Shown here one piece after another: positions 18,252 to 29,469 of a stretch of 64,000 bases of DNA. The translations under genes and the position numbers were made by a program. The notes below the pieces were generated by a model. It was not told the DNA's origin and searched no databases. It worked only from the letters and a program-made list of their open reading frames with translations. Origin of the DNA: Pseudomonadales bacterium (GTDB lineage Bacteria > Pseudomonadota > Gammaproteobacteria > Pseudomonadales > Pseudohongiellaceae); the NCBI GenBank assembly GCA_022819645.1, contig JAJEGU010000033.1, positions 27,377 through 91,376 of the forward strand. Direction: 5' to 3'. The first letter of the stretch is position 1. Every line of letters begins with the position of its first letter.

Positions 18252-18890
18252 ATGCCGCAATCTCAAACCATGACCCTGCGCGCGCTATTCCCCACCTTCC
18301 TTCACGAGGCCTGGTATCCCGATTTTGCGGCGGAAAAGGATCCATTCATCCGCCGCATCTATGCCATCCGCGACGAGGATGAAGCGGGGCGGGAGTACTC
18401 CGCCCGCCACTACCCACACGGCTTCACCAGCTTCCGCAGCCGCGACCGCCTCTACACCGACCCGGCCTTCCGCAAACTCGTGGACTTCATGTTCCAGGTC
18501 GCCTGCGACTACGGCCACAAGCAATTCTGGGACCTGGAAAACTTCGAACTCGCCATGACCCAGCTCTGGTGCAATATCAACTCGCGCCACAGCTTCCACC
18601 GGGATCACGTCCACCCCTACTCCCAGATCAGCGGCGTGTTCTACCTCCAGTGCGACCCCGGCGCGGCTCCCATCAGCTTCAAGGACCCGCGCCCGGCGCG
18701 CTGGATGGTTCCCGCGCCACTGCGGGAAAACCGCGCCGAGAACACCCTCATCACCACCCTCCCCCCGGAGGAAGGCAAGTTGCTGATGTTTCCCGCCTGG
18801 CTCGACCACGGCGTAAGCCAGCAGCACGAGGATGCCGACCGCATCAGCATGTCCTGCAACTTCGAGTTGCGGCAGAAAAGCGTTTCCTGA
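18252..18890 (+). CDS. TIGR02466-like putative 2OG-Fe(II) oxygenase
   Basis: LFPTFLHE...; 'SFHRDHVHPYSQISGVFYLQC', 'LLMFPAWLDHGV'. Confidence 0.7.
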   Translation: MPQSQTMTLRALFPTFLHEAWYPDFAAEKDPFIRRIYAIRDEDEAGREYSARHYPHGFTSFRSRDRLYTDPAFRKLVDFMFQVACDYGHKQFWDLENFELAMTQLWCNINSRHSFHRDHVHPYSQISGVFYLQCDPGAAPISFKDPRPARWMVPAPLRENRAENTLITTLPPEEGKLLMFPAWLDHGVSQQHEDADRISMSCNFELRQKSVS

Positions 18891-18948
18891 GGGAATTAAC
18901 AGGAAAATCCGGTGGTAGTCGCCGGGTTTTCCGGGTAGTATCCTGTCC

Positions 18949-20100
18949 ATGATTGAACGGGAACAACATGTTCGGGAAATCCTGCGGCGACTTCGCAACT
19001 TTGAAGTTGTGGCGATTCTCGGTCCGCGGCAAATCGGCAAGACCACCCTGGCGCGGCAGGTGGCCGGCGGTTTTCGATCTCGTTCACATCATTTCGACCT
19101 GGAAGACCCGGCGATCCTCGCGCAACTTGAGGCCGACCCGAATCTGGCCCTCAGGGAACTCAGGGGCCTGGTCATCATCGACGAGATTCAGCGTCTGCCA
19201 GACCTCTTCCCCCTGTTGCGGGTACTCGCCGACCGCAGACCGAGGCCGGCCCGGTTTCTGGTGCTGGGCAGCGCCTCGCCGAAGCTGTTGCGGCAATCTT
19301 CGGAATCCCTTGCCGGCAGAATCAACTATTTTGAACTGAATGGATTCGGCCTCCATGAAACCGGCCCGCAGCGGCTTGCCCGCCGCTGGCTGCGGGGCGG
19401 GTTTCCAGCCGCCTATCTGGCCAGATCCCATCGCGACTGCTTCGAATGGCTGGAAAGCTTCTGCCGCACTTTTGTTGAAAGTGATCTGGCCCAACTCGGC
19501 GTTCGCACTCCCGGGGTCACCTTGCGCAGATTCTGGGCCATGCTGGCGCATCGTCACGGACAGACCTGGAATTCCACCGAATTTTCACGCGCCTTTGGCG
19601 TGGCGGATACCACGGTCCGCAGATACCTCGACATTCTCAGCAGCGCACTGGTGGTGCGACAGCTTCCGTCCTGGCGCGAGAATCTGAACAAGCGTCAGGT
19701 GCAGGCACCGAAGGTGTATCTGCGGGATTCGGGGCTGACCCACCACCTGTTAGGCATAGCCGATACCGCGTCGCTTGATGTCCACCCGGCGAGGGGGGCC
19801 ACCTGGGAGGGCTTGCTCATCGAATTCGTCATGGAACAACTGGCGGAGCCGGGGCGCGAGTTCTACCACTGGCGCGCCCATACCGGGGCCGAACTCGACC
19901 TTTTCTGTCGCAGGGGCAACGAACGAATCGGCATTGAAGTCAAGCTCAGCTCCGCCCCACGAATCACGCCATCCATGCGCAGCGCTCTGCGGGACCTGAA
20001 GCTGAAGGAACTGGTGGTGATCCACGCCGGGGAAGAATCCTGGCCCATGGCGGAAAACATCCGCGCCGTGGCGGCCAGAAGGCTGCAAAGCGACCTGTAG
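18949..20100 (+). CDS. ATP-binding protein, AAA + DUF4143 family
   Basis: Walker A GPRQIGKTT; 'VIIDEIQRLPDLFPLLR'; DUF4143-like C-terminus. Confidence 0.85.
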   Translation: MIEREQHVREILRRLRNFEVVAILGPRQIGKTTLARQVAGGFRSRSHHFDLEDPAILAQLEADPNLALRELRGLVIIDEIQRLPDLFPLLRVLADRRPRPARFLVLGSASPKLLRQSSESLAGRINYFELNGFGLHETGPQRLARRWLRGGFPAAYLARSHRDCFEWLESFCRTFVESDLAQLGVRTPGVTLRRFWAMLAHRHGQTWNSTEFSRAFGVADTTVRRYLDILSSALVVRQLPSWRENLNKRQVQAPKVYLRDSGLTHHLLGIADTASLDVHPARGATWEGLLIEFVMEQLAEPGREFYHWRAHTGAELDLFCRRGNERIGIEVKLSSAPRITPSMRSALRDLKLKELVVIHAGEESWPMAENIRAVAARRLQSDL

Positions 20101-20154
20101 CCGATGGTGACCGTCGTGATCGACCAAGCGCCTGCCGGGCACCACCCAATGGAA

Positions 20155-20185
20155 AAAACGGCGGTGGGAGCGCCACCGCCGTTTT
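20155..20185. terminator. Bidirectional terminator
   Basis: Perfect 13-bp stem AAAACGGCGGTGG-gagcg-CCACCGCCGTTTT between convergent genes. Confidence 0.9.
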
Positions 20186-20209
20186 GGGTTATTCCTGTTC
20201 TGATTGGGA

Positions 20210-23200
20210 TCAGAGTGTGTGGGTAAACCTCGCGTAGATGCGGCGACCGCGCGGATCGAACACCAGGGCATCGTAGTTTCCGGCGCTGGCTTCACGATAG
20301 GGCAGTTGCTGATCCAGCAGATCCAGCACGCCGAAGGTGAAGATGGTGCTGCCGAATGCGGCACTATCCCAGTCATGGGTGTAGCGAAATTGCACGTCCC
20401 AAGTCTGGTAGCTGTCGACCTTGTGGCGCAACAGCGAACGAACCAGATCGTTTCCGGTTTCGTACTCAAAATCGTAGGACAAATCCTGGTAGGAACCGAT
20501 ATACCTGTTAATCAATGTCAAACCATATTGATCGCGCTGCCATGAGAACGTGATATTTCCCTTGTTGTCCGGCAGCGAGCGCACATGATTGCCGTTTCCG
20601 GTGTTTCCGGTCGTGCCTGCCGCATCAAAAATGCCGGTGTCAACCAATCCGAGTTCCAGCCCCGGCACATTAATCAGCTTGTACTGCCGCACATGAGTGT
20701 AATCGCTGCTGATGCGAAAGCGGCCCAGATCGTTGTCCCAGTTGTATGCGATCTTGACATCGGCTCCATCAACCTCGATCTGGCCAGCGTTGATGGCCGC
20801 CAGGGTCAAGGTGATCAGGTTGGCGTCCTCGCCTCGCGTAACCCGGCTGATGCCCCATCCTTCCGCAGGTGGTTCATACAAGGCAGGATTGACCACACAG
20901 TTCAGCCTTTCGTCGGAATCGCGTCCGAACTCGGCCTCAAGCGCATTGGGGTCGCAGGGCACGTCCAGCACGGGCGAATCAGCTGATATGCTGTCGTTCA
21001 GGATGTAGTTGGCGGGGTTGTCTCGCACTTCCAGAAACCGCTCAATCTCCGGTTGCACAGCGGAAATGCCAGGCTCCGGAAGCACCCTGTCGCTTACTTC
21101 AAAGCGCCAGAAATCGGCCTGCACCTGGAGTCCGTCCAGGTTGCCGGAAGGCGTCCAGATGAAACCGACCGAATAGGTGTCCGCATATTCGTTGCCGACA
21201 TCCGGCGCCGGGCCGCCCAAGGTGAAGGTTTGCTCTACTTCACCGTTCTCGGGTGTCGGATCGATAAGGCCGGCACGCACTCGCTGGTTCGAAATCGGAT
21301 CCTTGAATGTGAGGCTGCCGGCTTCCAGTCCTTCTTCGACAATACCGATATTGGGCGCCCGGAAGGACTGCGACCAGGAGCCGCGCAGCAACAGCTCGTC
21401 GACCGGACGCCAGCTCAGGGCGATTTTCGGCGACAGTTCGCTGCCTATGTTGCCGCCATAGTCTTCCCAGCGAAGCGCAACTTGCGACTCGACGTTTTCC
21501 ATGAACGGGAGCGACAACTCGCCGAACACTGAATTCGTGGAACGCATGTTGTTGTAATTGAAAATACAGTTGGAGCACTCGTAGTTGTTGGCTACGTAAT
21601 GGAATTGATTGGGAACGCCGTTTTCGTCGTATCCCAGAATTCGATTTTGCAGGCCGGGAAAGTTCAGATCGGGTGCAATGGAATGCGCGGTGCGTTCACG
21701 ATACTGGGCACCGATAGCGACCGCCGCCTCACCACCGGCCATATCGAACAGCCCGCCGCTCACTACCCCGTCAAACACACGCAGTTTATTGCGCTTGTCC
21801 GCCCGCAATACGGTCTGATTTATCCAATCCATCAACTCCGGGCTGTTGGCCACATTCGGATCGGTAAACTGGGTCAGAAACGGATTGTAGAACATGCAGC
21901 CGTCCTTGCCGTGGTTGTTGCTCGTCAATGCGTAAGACAGACTTTCACGCGTGGTGAACACATAGCCGGGAAAGAAAGTCTGGGTCAACCCCGCATAAAA
22001 ATCCCATCCCTGAGGCACGGCGCCACCAAACGGCCCGGGTTCACCGACAAAGTCAAAATCCGGTCTGCCGTTCGGTGTGCAGTTGGGGCCGCCCAATCCA
22101 TTGGCCGCCAATTCGGTTCGCTCGCGATTGAAAACCTGGTAGGACTGCTCATTGCTCGTGCTCGACCAGGAAAGGCTCACATCGTAGTTCCAATCCCGAT
22201 CGTTAAACTGAAAATCTCCGCGGATACCCGTCTGTATCAAGTCCGATGATGTGTCGGTGAAATTTTGCCGCTGCCCGTTTCTGGGAAGGTTGTCCCGGGG
22301 ATTTGCCCAGAACGCCATGTTGGGTCCTCCGTTGGCCATTGAAACGGGAGCGTTTGGTATCTCGGTTGGACGTTCCAATCCTGCCTTTGGTGCGAAAAAC
22401 CCCAACTCCATGGTCTGTCCAATCGCGTTGAATCCGAAGGCGGGATTGCGGGTATAGGCGCCAGGCTGGGCCAGGAAAACCGTTGGTCCGCGAGTCTGGC
22501 TGGAACCGCCGGTATTGTTCAAGCCGCCGCCCTCAAGCGTTACGGTATTCTCGGAATGGACCGCAAACAGGTAAAACTCCGCCGACTCGCTGAAGGTATG
22601 GTCGAACGAGAGGGCAACGCTGCTGCGTTCGGTTTTGTTCTCGAGAAAGTTAAAGCGAGCGGCATCTTCGCGACATGCGCCGCTACGTTCTCCGCGCTGC
22701 TCACGCAAGGTTCCATACTGGAACGGAATGCCTGTGGCCCCAACCATGGTTTCACATAGTGGGTCGCTGTAAATTGCCTGGTCCAATCCGCCTTGGGAAA
22801 TATTGTACGCTCTGATTTCCTCATTGACATAAGCGGGGTTGACGTTCGCGCCGAATACCGGAGAAGAAACTGCGCCGCCAATTGCCGAAACGGTCTCCAG
22901 AAACTCCGAGTTTTCGTCGATATGGTTGCCATACAGAACGTTGAGCGGGTCGCGCTCGAACATCTCGCCGGAGATGACGAAATGCGTGTCGCCGTCGTCG
23001 CTGGCCCAGCCCCAGATACCACTAATCGTCTGATCGAAGGAATCGCCCGCAGCTTCCACACCCTGAATGTCGCCGTAAAGCTCAATGCCTTCGAAATCGG
23101 TGCGCATGACGATATTGACCACGCCAGCCACAGCGTCTGCGCCATAGAGTGCCGAACCACCGTCGGTCAGGACTTCGATTCGGTCGGTCATCATGGTCGG

Positions 23201-23617
23201 AATCGCGTTGATATTGACGAACTCGCCACCGGAGACTGTCTCACCCGCGTGGGGCGCCATACGTTTTCCGTTGATTAACGTCAGAGTCGAATTCTCGCCA
23301 AGGTTCCGCAGATTGACCACAGCGGTTCCCTCGGTCTGGGAGCGCTCGCCCGAACCCTGGTTGGTAAATGACCCGGAATTTACTTCCAGGTTCTTGATGA
23401 CGTCCCAGACGATTGCGGCCCCCTGGGCTTCAATGCTGTCCCGGTCAATCACCTGCACCGGCGAAGGCGCGTCCAGCGGAGTGCCGCGGATGAAGGAGCC
23501 GGTGACCACCACTTCCTCGATGGCGTCCTCATCGTCCTGGGCGGCGACTGGCAGGGAAAGGCCGGCGAGTACGGCCAGGGTGAGCGCTTTTCGCGCACTC
23601 GGGAATCTGCGTTGCAT
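20210..23617 (-). CDS. TonB-dependent receptor
   Basis: Signal peptide, TonB-box-like 'IEEVVVTGSF', plug domain, C-terminal aromatic beta-barrel strand. Confidence 0.93.
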   Translation of the reverse strand: MQRRFPSARKALTLAVLAGLSLPVAAQDDEDAIEEVVVTGSFIRGTPLDAPSPVQVIDRDSIEAQGAAIVWDVIKNLEVNSGSFTNQGSGERSQTEGTAVVNLRNLGENSTLTLINGKRMAPHAGETVSGGEFVNINAIPTMMTDRIEVLTDGGSALYGADAVAGVVNIVMRTDFEGIELYGDIQGVEAAGDSFDQTISGIWGWASDDGDTHFVISGEMFERDPLNVLYGNHIDENSEFLETVSAIGGAVSSPVFGANVNPAYVNEEIRAYNISQGGLDQAIYSDPLCETMVGATGIPFQYGTLREQRGERSGACREDAARFNFLENKTERSSVALSFDHTFSESAEFYLFAVHSENTVTLEGGGLNNTGGSSQTRGPTVFLAQPGAYTRNPAFGFNAIGQTMELGFFAPKAGLERPTEIPNAPVSMANGGPNMAFWANPRDNLPRNGQRQNFTDTSSDLIQTGIRGDFQFNDRDWNYDVSLSWSSTSNEQSYQVFNRERTELAANGLGGPNCTPNGRPDFDFVGEPGPFGGAVPQGWDFYAGLTQTFFPGYVFTTRESLSYALTSNNHGKDGCMFYNPFLTQFTDPNVANSPELMDWINQTVLRADKRNKLRVFDGVVSGGLFDMAGGEAAVAIGAQYRERTAHSIAPDLNFPGLQNRILGYDENGVPNQFHYVANNYECSNCIFNYNNMRSTNSVFGELSLPFMENVESQVALRWEDYGGNIGSELSPKIALSWRPVDELLLRGSWSQSFRAPNIGIVEEGLEAGSLTFKDPISNQRVRAGLIDPTPENGEVEQTFTLGGPAPDVGNEYADTYSVGFIWTPSGNLDGLQVQADFWRFEVSDRVLPEPGISAVQPEIERFLEVRDNPANYILNDSISADSPVLDVPCDPNALEAEFGRDSDERLNCVVNPALYEPPAEGWGISRVTRGEDANLITLTLAAINAGQIEVDGADVKIAYNWDNDLGRFRISSDYTHVRQYKLINVPGLELGLVDTGIFDAAGTTGNTGNGNHVRSLPDNKGNITFSWQRDQYGLTLINRYIGSYQDLSYDFEYETGNDLVRSLLRHKVDSYQTWDVQFRYTHDWDSAAFGSTIFTFGVLDLLDQQLPYREASAGNYDALVFDPRGRRIYARFTHTL

Positions 23618-23964
23618 TTTGGTTCTCCCCTCGATTTGGAGTATTTCTGAAGTCTTGTTTATTCCGCTTCGGTCGTTTTGCCGAAATTGCGCGAGGGCTA
23701 AGTTTACTCATATTTTGTTCGGGATAAAGCCTTCCAGGGAAATACTTTCGATATTTTGTCAAGATGTTACTTTTTTACCCAGTTCGAGAATCCGGCTCAA
23801 CCCCTGATGTCGAATGAGGGGGCAATTTGAAACAGTGTGTAATCTTGCTGGCGCCTCCGGGAGAGTGGATTTAGGCTTGCTTGCCTGCGGAGAATTTTTT
23901 GGGCGGGGCTGCCGGTCGTCGGTTTTCCCGGTACCGGGGGAGTCGCGGTAAGGAGATTGATGCA

Positions 23965-24765
23965 ATGAAAAGAATACTTCTCGGCCTCGCATTGGCCGCG
24001 CTTGCGGCGCCGGCACCGGGGCAGCTCGCCACGCCGAACCCCGCCGGGCTGACCTACGGCCATGTCCATCTCAATGTTTCCGACATCGAACTCCACAAAC
24101 GGATCTGGGTGGAACATTTTGACGGCGTGGTGGTGCAAAAAGGCCCGCTCACCGCGGTGCGCCTGCCCAATATGCTCGTGGCCCTCAGCGAGCGCGCCCC
24201 CAGCATGGGCTCCCGGGAGACCGTGATGGACCATTTCGGTTTCAAGGTGCGCAATATCGAGCGTTTTCTGGAGAAGTGGAGCGCGGCGGGATATGAAGTC
24301 GGCCGGGTATTCACCGGCGCCGAGGGACAGACCAATGCCTATGTGATGCTGCCGGACGATGTCTATGTGGAATTGCAGGAAGACCAGTCGCTGCACGTGG
24401 AGGTCATGGGCTACCACGTGCATTTCATTACTCCGGGGCATGAAGGTCTGCTCGAATGGTACACCGATGTTTTCGGCCTCGAAGTGCGCCCCCGGGGCTC
24501 CATCGCCACCACCACCAATGCGCCGGGAATGAACCTGAGTTTCGGCGCCGGCGAACGGGAGCGCCACGCCACCGAAGGAGCGGCCATCGACCACATCGGC
24601 TTTGAGTTTGAAGACCTCGAAGCTTTCTGCAAGCAACTCGAAGCCCGGGGCATCGAGTTCGATGTCCCCTACCGGGAAATTCCCTCCATCGAACTCAAGA
24701 TCGCCTTCATTACCGACCCCGCGGGAGTTCGTATCGAACTCACGGAAGGCTACGACGAGTATTGA
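23965..24765 (+). CDS. Exported VOC/glyoxalase-family protein
   Basis: Signal peptide MKRILLGLALAALAAPAPG; 'YGHVHLNVSD', 'IDHIGFEFED'. Confidence 0.82.
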   Translation: MKRILLGLALAALAAPAPGQLATPNPAGLTYGHVHLNVSDIELHKRIWVEHFDGVVVQKGPLTAVRLPNMLVALSERAPSMGSRETVMDHFGFKVRNIERFLEKWSAAGYEVGRVFTGAEGQTNAYVMLPDDVYVELQEDQSLHVEVMGYHVHFITPGHEGLLEWYTDVFGLEVRPRGSIATTTNAPGMNLSFGAGERERHATEGAAIDHIGFEFEDLEAFCKQLEARGIEFDVPYREIPSIELKIAFITDPAGVRIELTEGYDEY

Positions 24766-25823
24766 GCCTCTCGCATTTTCCCAGGTGCGTTGACCAGCAC
24801 CTGCCGGCCTTCGACCCGGCCGGCCTTGAGATCGGCCAGGGCGCCGGTGGCTTCATCGAGGGGGCGTTCGGTGATGCGAATCGGGTCCACCTTGCCGGCC
24901 CGCACGAGGTCCATGAGTTCGGCGAAGTCCGCCAGACTGCCCACATAGCTGCCCCGGATCACCCGGGCGTTCATGGGAAGAAAGGGAATCGGCAGGTTCA
25001 GGGCGCCGCCGAAAAGGCCCACCACCACCAGCGCGCCACCTTTGCGCAGGCAGCCGAGCCCGAAGTGAACGCTGGCTTCATTGCCGACGAAATCCAGCGC
25101 CGCGGAGGCCCCGCCGGTGGCCTTGCGGATAGCCTTCGCCGCCTGGGAATCGCCGGCATGAACCGTGCGGCTCACGCCGAGACCCTGGGCGGCCGCGAGT
25201 TTGGTCTCGTCGATATCGACCACAATGGGGTCCAGCCCGAAGGCGGAACGGGCGATCTGAATCGCCATCATGCCCACGCCGCCTGCGCCGATAATGACGA
25301 CTTCATCTCCCGGCGCGGTCTCGCCGACTTTCTTCAGGGCGCCATAGGCGGTGAGCCCGGAACAGGCATAAGTCGCGGCCAGCGGACCGGGAACCCCGCC
25401 GCAGTCGAACAGGTAGCGGGAATGCGGCACGAGCACATGATCGGCGAAGCCGCCCGGCGCAACGATGCCAAGCGCCCGCCCCGGCGTGCAAAGCTGTTCC
25501 TCGCCGCGGCGGCACACGGGACATTCGCCGCAGCCGATCCAGGGAAACACCACCCGGCGCTCGCCGACCGTGACGTTTTCCGCATCCGGCCCGAGCGCCG
25601 CCACTTCTCCATAAATCTCGTGGCCAAGCACCTGCCCCGGCCTGCCCACCTCAAGCTGCTTGCCATGGCCGAGGTCAAAACCCCCGTCGTGCAGATGAAT
25701 GTCGGAATGGCAAACCCCGCATGCCAGCACCTTCAGCAGCACCTCGCCGCCCCGGGGCGCCGGAACCTCCCCCGCCACCTTCTCCAGCGGCCCGCCCGGT
25801 GTCGTCGTCTGCCAGGAAATCAT
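24750..25823 (-). CDS. Zinc-dependent alcohol dehydrogenase
   Basis: CGVCHSDIH; structural Zn cysteines CGECPVCRRGEEQLC; GAGGVG Rossmann motif; ATGA overlap with upstream gene. Confidence 0.9.
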   Translation of the reverse strand: MISWQTTTPGGPLEKVAGEVPAPRGGEVLLKVLACGVCHSDIHLHDGGFDLGHGKQLEVGRPGQVLGHEIYGEVAALGPDAENVTVGERRVVFPWIGCGECPVCRRGEEQLCTPGRALGIVAPGGFADHVLVPHSRYLFDCGGVPGPLAATYACSGLTAYGALKKVGETAPGDEVVIIGAGGVGMMAIQIARSAFGLDPIVVDIDETKLAAAQGLGVSRTVHAGDSQAAKAIRKATGGASAALDFVGNEASVHFGLGCLRKGGALVVVGLFGGALNLPIPFLPMNARVIRGSYVGSLADFAELMDLVRAGKVDPIRITERPLDEATGALADLKAGRVEGRQVLVNAPGKMREAQYSS

Positions 25824-27922
25824 GCCTGCCGCCGGTCCCACTCCGCAAAACTGCTGTCGCCCTCGGCAAGTTCCTTCAGCAGGTTTGCGGGCTGCCAGTT
25901 GGTTGCGCCGTGTTGCCGCCGGAATTCCAGAATCTGCTCGTACACCTTTTTCAGGCCGACCTGATCGGCATAAAACATGGGGCCGCCCTTGGCCACCGGG
26001 AAGGCGTAGCCGAAAACATAGACCACATCCACATCCGAAGCCCGCTGGGCAATGCCCTCCTCAAGAATCCTGGCGCCTTCATTGACCAGAGGATACATGC
26101 AGCGGGCGATGATCTCTTCGGCGCCGATTTCGCGCCGGGCGATGCCGAACTTCTCCGCCTCTTCGCGAATCATGGCCTCGACTTCCGGGTCGGGAATGCG
26201 CTTGCGGGTTTCGCTGTCGTAACGGTAATAGCCGGCGCCGGTTTTCTGGCCGTGGCGGCCGGATTCCACGAGCCGCGTGCTCACCGCGTAGGGACGCGGA
26301 TCATCGCCGGTGGTTCCCCGGGACTGCCGCGCCTTGTAACCCACATCGAGCCCCGCCAGATCGCCCATGGCCACCGGCCCCATGGCCATGCCGAATTGCT
26401 CGAGGGTTGAATCAACCTGCCGGGGCGTGCAGCCCTCAAGCAGCAGCAACTGTGCTTCGCGGCCATAGCCGGTGAGCATGCGATTGCCGATGAAACCGTA
26501 GCAGACGCCGGACAGCGCGCAGACCTTGCCGATTCGCTTGCCGAGGCGCATTACCGTGGCGAGGGCGTCGGCGGCGGTTTTTTCGCCGCGGACCACCTCA
26601 AGCAGGCGCATGACATTGGCGGGGCTGAAGAAGTGCGTGCCGAGTACGTCCCCGGGCCGGGCGGTAGCCGCGGCAATGGCGTCCACGTCCTGATAGGAAG
26701 TGTTGGTGGCGAGAATGGCGCCGGGTTTGCAGGTCTGGTCGAGTTTGGCGAAGATTTCCTTCTTCAGCTCGAGATTCTCGAACACCGCCTCGATCACGAT
26801 GTCGGCATGGGCGATGTCGGCATAATCCGTGGTGCCGGTAATCAGGCCCATGCGCCGCTTGACGTCGTCCTCGCTGAGCTTGCCGCGCTTGACGGTGATG
26901 CCGTAGTTCTTGCGGATGATTTTCATGCCCCGGTCCAGGGCTTCGTCGCTGACTTCAAGCAGGATCACCGGAATACCGGCGTTGGCGAAACACATGGCGA
27001 TGCCGCCGCCCATGGTGCCGCCGCCGATGATCGCCGCCTGGCTGATTTCACGCTGGGGAGTTTCCCTGGGCAGGCCCTTGATCCTGGCGGCCTGCCTTTC
27101 GGCGAAAAAGATATGGCGCATGGCGGCGGATTCCGGCGAGGTTACCAGTTCCCGGAACAGTTCCCGCTCCCGCTCGAGCGCCTGGTCGATGGGCAGATTG
27201 ACCGCGGCTTCGAGACAACTCACGATACGGTCGGGAGCGATCTGGCCCCGGGCCCGGGCATTGACCCGTTTGCGCGCCTGCTCGAAGAAGCCGGGTTCGA
27301 TGGTGTCCGGGTCGATGACCACATCGCGGATGCGCTTCAGTGGCGCGCCGGAATCCACCAGGTCCCGGGCGTAGCGCCTGGCGCCTTCGAGCAGATCGCC
27401 TTCGATGATTTCATTCACCAGGCCCATGTCGTGGGCCTTGCCGGCGGGCACCGGATTGCCCGAGGTGATGATGTCCAGCGCGGCCTTGACGCCGGCGATG
27501 CGCGGCAGGCGCTGGGTGCCGCCGGCGCCGGGAAGCAGGCCGAGCTTGACCTCGGGCAGGCCCACTTTCGCGCTGGCTACGGCGCAGCGGTAATGGCAGG
27601 CAAGCGCCACTTCAAAGCCGCCGCCGAGGGCAGTGCCGTGGATCGCGGCAATCACGGGCTTGCTTGAATTTTCCAGCGCGCCGAGTACTTCCGGCAGGCC
27701 GGGCGCCATGGGCGGCTTGTTGAATTCGGTAATGTCGGCGCCGGCGATGAAGGTCCTGCCTTCGCAGGCGAGAATCACGGCTTCGGAATCGTCCCGCTGG
27801 GCCGCCTGGATGGATTTGAGAATGCCTTCCCGCACGCGCTGGGCGAGGGCGTTCACCGGTGGATTGTTGACGCTGATGACGCCGATCTTGTCCTGTACGG
27901 AATAGCTGACTGCCTGCGACAT
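25820..27922 (-). CDS. Multifunctional enoyl-CoA hydratase/3-hydroxyacyl-CoA dehydrogenase (FadB/FadJ-like)
   Basis: Crotonase domain ([12 protein letters not shown]), HAD domain ([17 protein letters not shown]), HAD C-terminal domains. Confidence 0.92.
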   Translation of the reverse strand: MSQAVSYSVQDKIGVISVNNPPVNALAQRVREGILKSIQAAQRDDSEAVILACEGRTFIAGADITEFNKPPMAPGLPEVLGALENSSKPVIAAIHGTALGGGFEVALACHYRCAVASAKVGLPEVKLGLLPGAGGTQRLPRIAGVKAALDIITSGNPVPAGKAHDMGLVNEIIEGDLLEGARRYARDLVDSGAPLKRIRDVVIDPDTIEPGFFEQARKRVNARARGQIAPDRIVSCLEAAVNLPIDQALERERELFRELVTSPESAAMRHIFFAERQAARIKGLPRETPQREISQAAIIGGGTMGGGIAMCFANAGIPVILLEVSDEALDRGMKIIRKNYGITVKRGKLSEDDVKRRMGLITGTTDYADIAHADIVIEAVFENLELKKEIFAKLDQTCKPGAILATNTSYQDVDAIAAATARPGDVLGTHFFSPANVMRLLEVVRGEKTAADALATVMRLGKRIGKVCALSGVCYGFIGNRMLTGYGREAQLLLLEGCTPRQVDSTLEQFGMAMGPVAMGDLAGLDVGYKARQSRGTTGDDPRPYAVSTRLVESGRHGQKTGAGYYRYDSETRKRIPDPEVEAMIREEAEKFGIARREIGAEEIIARCMYPLVNEGARILEEGIAQRASDVDVVYVFGYAFPVAKGGPMFYADQVGLKKVYEQILEFRRQHGATNWQPANLLKELAEGDSSFAEWDRRQA

Positions 27923-28128
27923 GGGGGCTCCCTGGATTTGTGGCCTGCTGGGGCGAAATGCGCGACGCCGGTCACGACTGTGCCGGAACGGGCGAGATAA
28001 TAGCATAGGGAAGGCGGCAATCCCGCCATTCTGCGCGTAGCCCACCCCCGTCATTCTGCGCGCAGGATGACGATACAACCTGTCTCCGCCTGTGCTAACT
28101 TGTCGCCCTTCGCGGCGGGGAGGCCGGC

Positions 28129-29274
28129 ATGATCAGAGACCAGGAGACCCTGAACCAGTTGCTTGCGTTGATCGAGCGATTCGTCCGCGAACGGCTGGTT
28201 CCCGCCGAAAACCGGCTCGCCGAAGACGAGCGCGTACCCGATGAAATCTTTGCGGAAATGAAGCAGCTCGGCCTGTTCGGGCTGACGATACCGGAACAGT
28301 ACGGCGGCCTCGGCCTGACCATGGAAGAGGAAATTCACGTCGCCATGGAACTCGGCAAGACCTCGCCCGCCTTCCGTTCGCTGGTCGGCACCAACAACGG
28401 CATCGGTTCGGCGGCCATCGTTTTCAACGGAACCGAAGCCCAGAAGCAAAAATACCTGCCCCGATACGCCAGCGGAGAATGGCTCAGTTGCTTCTGCCTC
28501 ACCGAACCCGAAGCCGGCTCCGACGCCGCCTCCCTGCGCACCACGGCAAGCCGCCGGGGCGACCATTATCTGCTCAACGGCGCCAAGCGCTTCATCACCA
28601 ATGCGCCCCTGGCCCATACCTTCAACGTCATGGCCCGCACCGATCCGGACATCCAGGGCGCCCGGGGCATTTCCTCGTTCATTGTGGAGCGCGGCACGCC
28701 GGGCATCACCCTGGGCGCGGTGGACCGCAAGATGGGTCAGGCAGGCTCGCTCACCTGCGACGTGATCTTCGAGGATTGCCCGGTTCCCGCGGAAAACATC
28801 ATCGGCGAGGAAGGCGAGGGATTCATTACCGCGATGAAAGTGCTCGACCGGGGCCGGCTGCATATTTCCGGCGTCGCCGTGGGCCTGGCGGAACGCCTCA
28901 TAGCCGACGCGCTCGACTACGCCATGCAGCGCAAGCAGTTCGGCAAGCCCATCGCCGAGCAGCAACTCGTCCAGGCCATGCTTGCCGATTCGCGCACCGA
29001 AGCCTGGGCCGCCCGCTGCATGGTGCTGGAAACCGCCCGCAAGCGCGACGCCGGCGAGAACATCACCCTGGAATCCGCCGCCTGCAAGCTGTTTTGCGCG
29101 GAAATGGCGGGCAAGGTGGCAGACCGCGCGGTGCAGATTCACGGCGGTTCAGGCTACATGGCGGAATTCGCCGTGGAGCGCTTCTACCGCGACGTCAGGC
29201 TGCTGCGCCTCTACGAAGGCACCAGCCAGATCCAGCAACTCGTCATCGCCAGGAACATGATCCGCAACGCCTGA
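28129..29274 (+). CDS. Acyl-CoA dehydrogenase
   Basis: 'CFCLTEPEAGSDAASL', 'QIHGGSGYMAEF.VERFYRDVRLLRLYEGTSQIQ'. Confidence 0.93.
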   Translation: MIRDQETLNQLLALIERFVRERLVPAENRLAEDERVPDEIFAEMKQLGLFGLTIPEQYGGLGLTMEEEIHVAMELGKTSPAFRSLVGTNNGIGSAAIVFNGTEAQKQKYLPRYASGEWLSCFCLTEPEAGSDAASLRTTASRRGDHYLLNGAKRFITNAPLAHTFNVMARTDPDIQGARGISSFIVERGTPGITLGAVDRKMGQAGSLTCDVIFEDCPVPAENIIGEEGEGFITAMKVLDRGRLHISGVAVGLAERLIADALDYAMQRKQFGKPIAEQQLVQAMLADSRTEAWAARCMVLETARKRDAGENITLESAACKLFCAEMAGKVADRAVQIHGGSGYMAEFAVERFYRDVRLLRLYEGTSQIQQLVIARNMIRNA

Positions 29275-29296
29275 AGATCCTGCTTGCCTCCACGTT

Positions 29297-29397
29297 GGTA
29301 TTCTCTGAAAAACTCCATCCGTGGAGTTTTTCATTATCGCAAAACAAAAGCGTGGTTTTGTTTTGCTCCTGAGCTCTGACTTGATCCGAGCTTCTCT
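29297..29397. repeat. Hairpin array H1-H2-H5'
   Basis: H1 29297-29338, H2 29339-29366 (GCAAAACAAAA/TTTTGTTTTGC), H5-like GAGCTCTGACTTGATCCGAGCTTCTC. Confidence 0.85.
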
Positions 29398-29469
29398 TGG
29401 GTTTGGAAGTCGGTATTCGTGGGGGTAGAATCGACCTGGGGCTCGTGCGGAGGCCCGGGGAGCAAGCTC

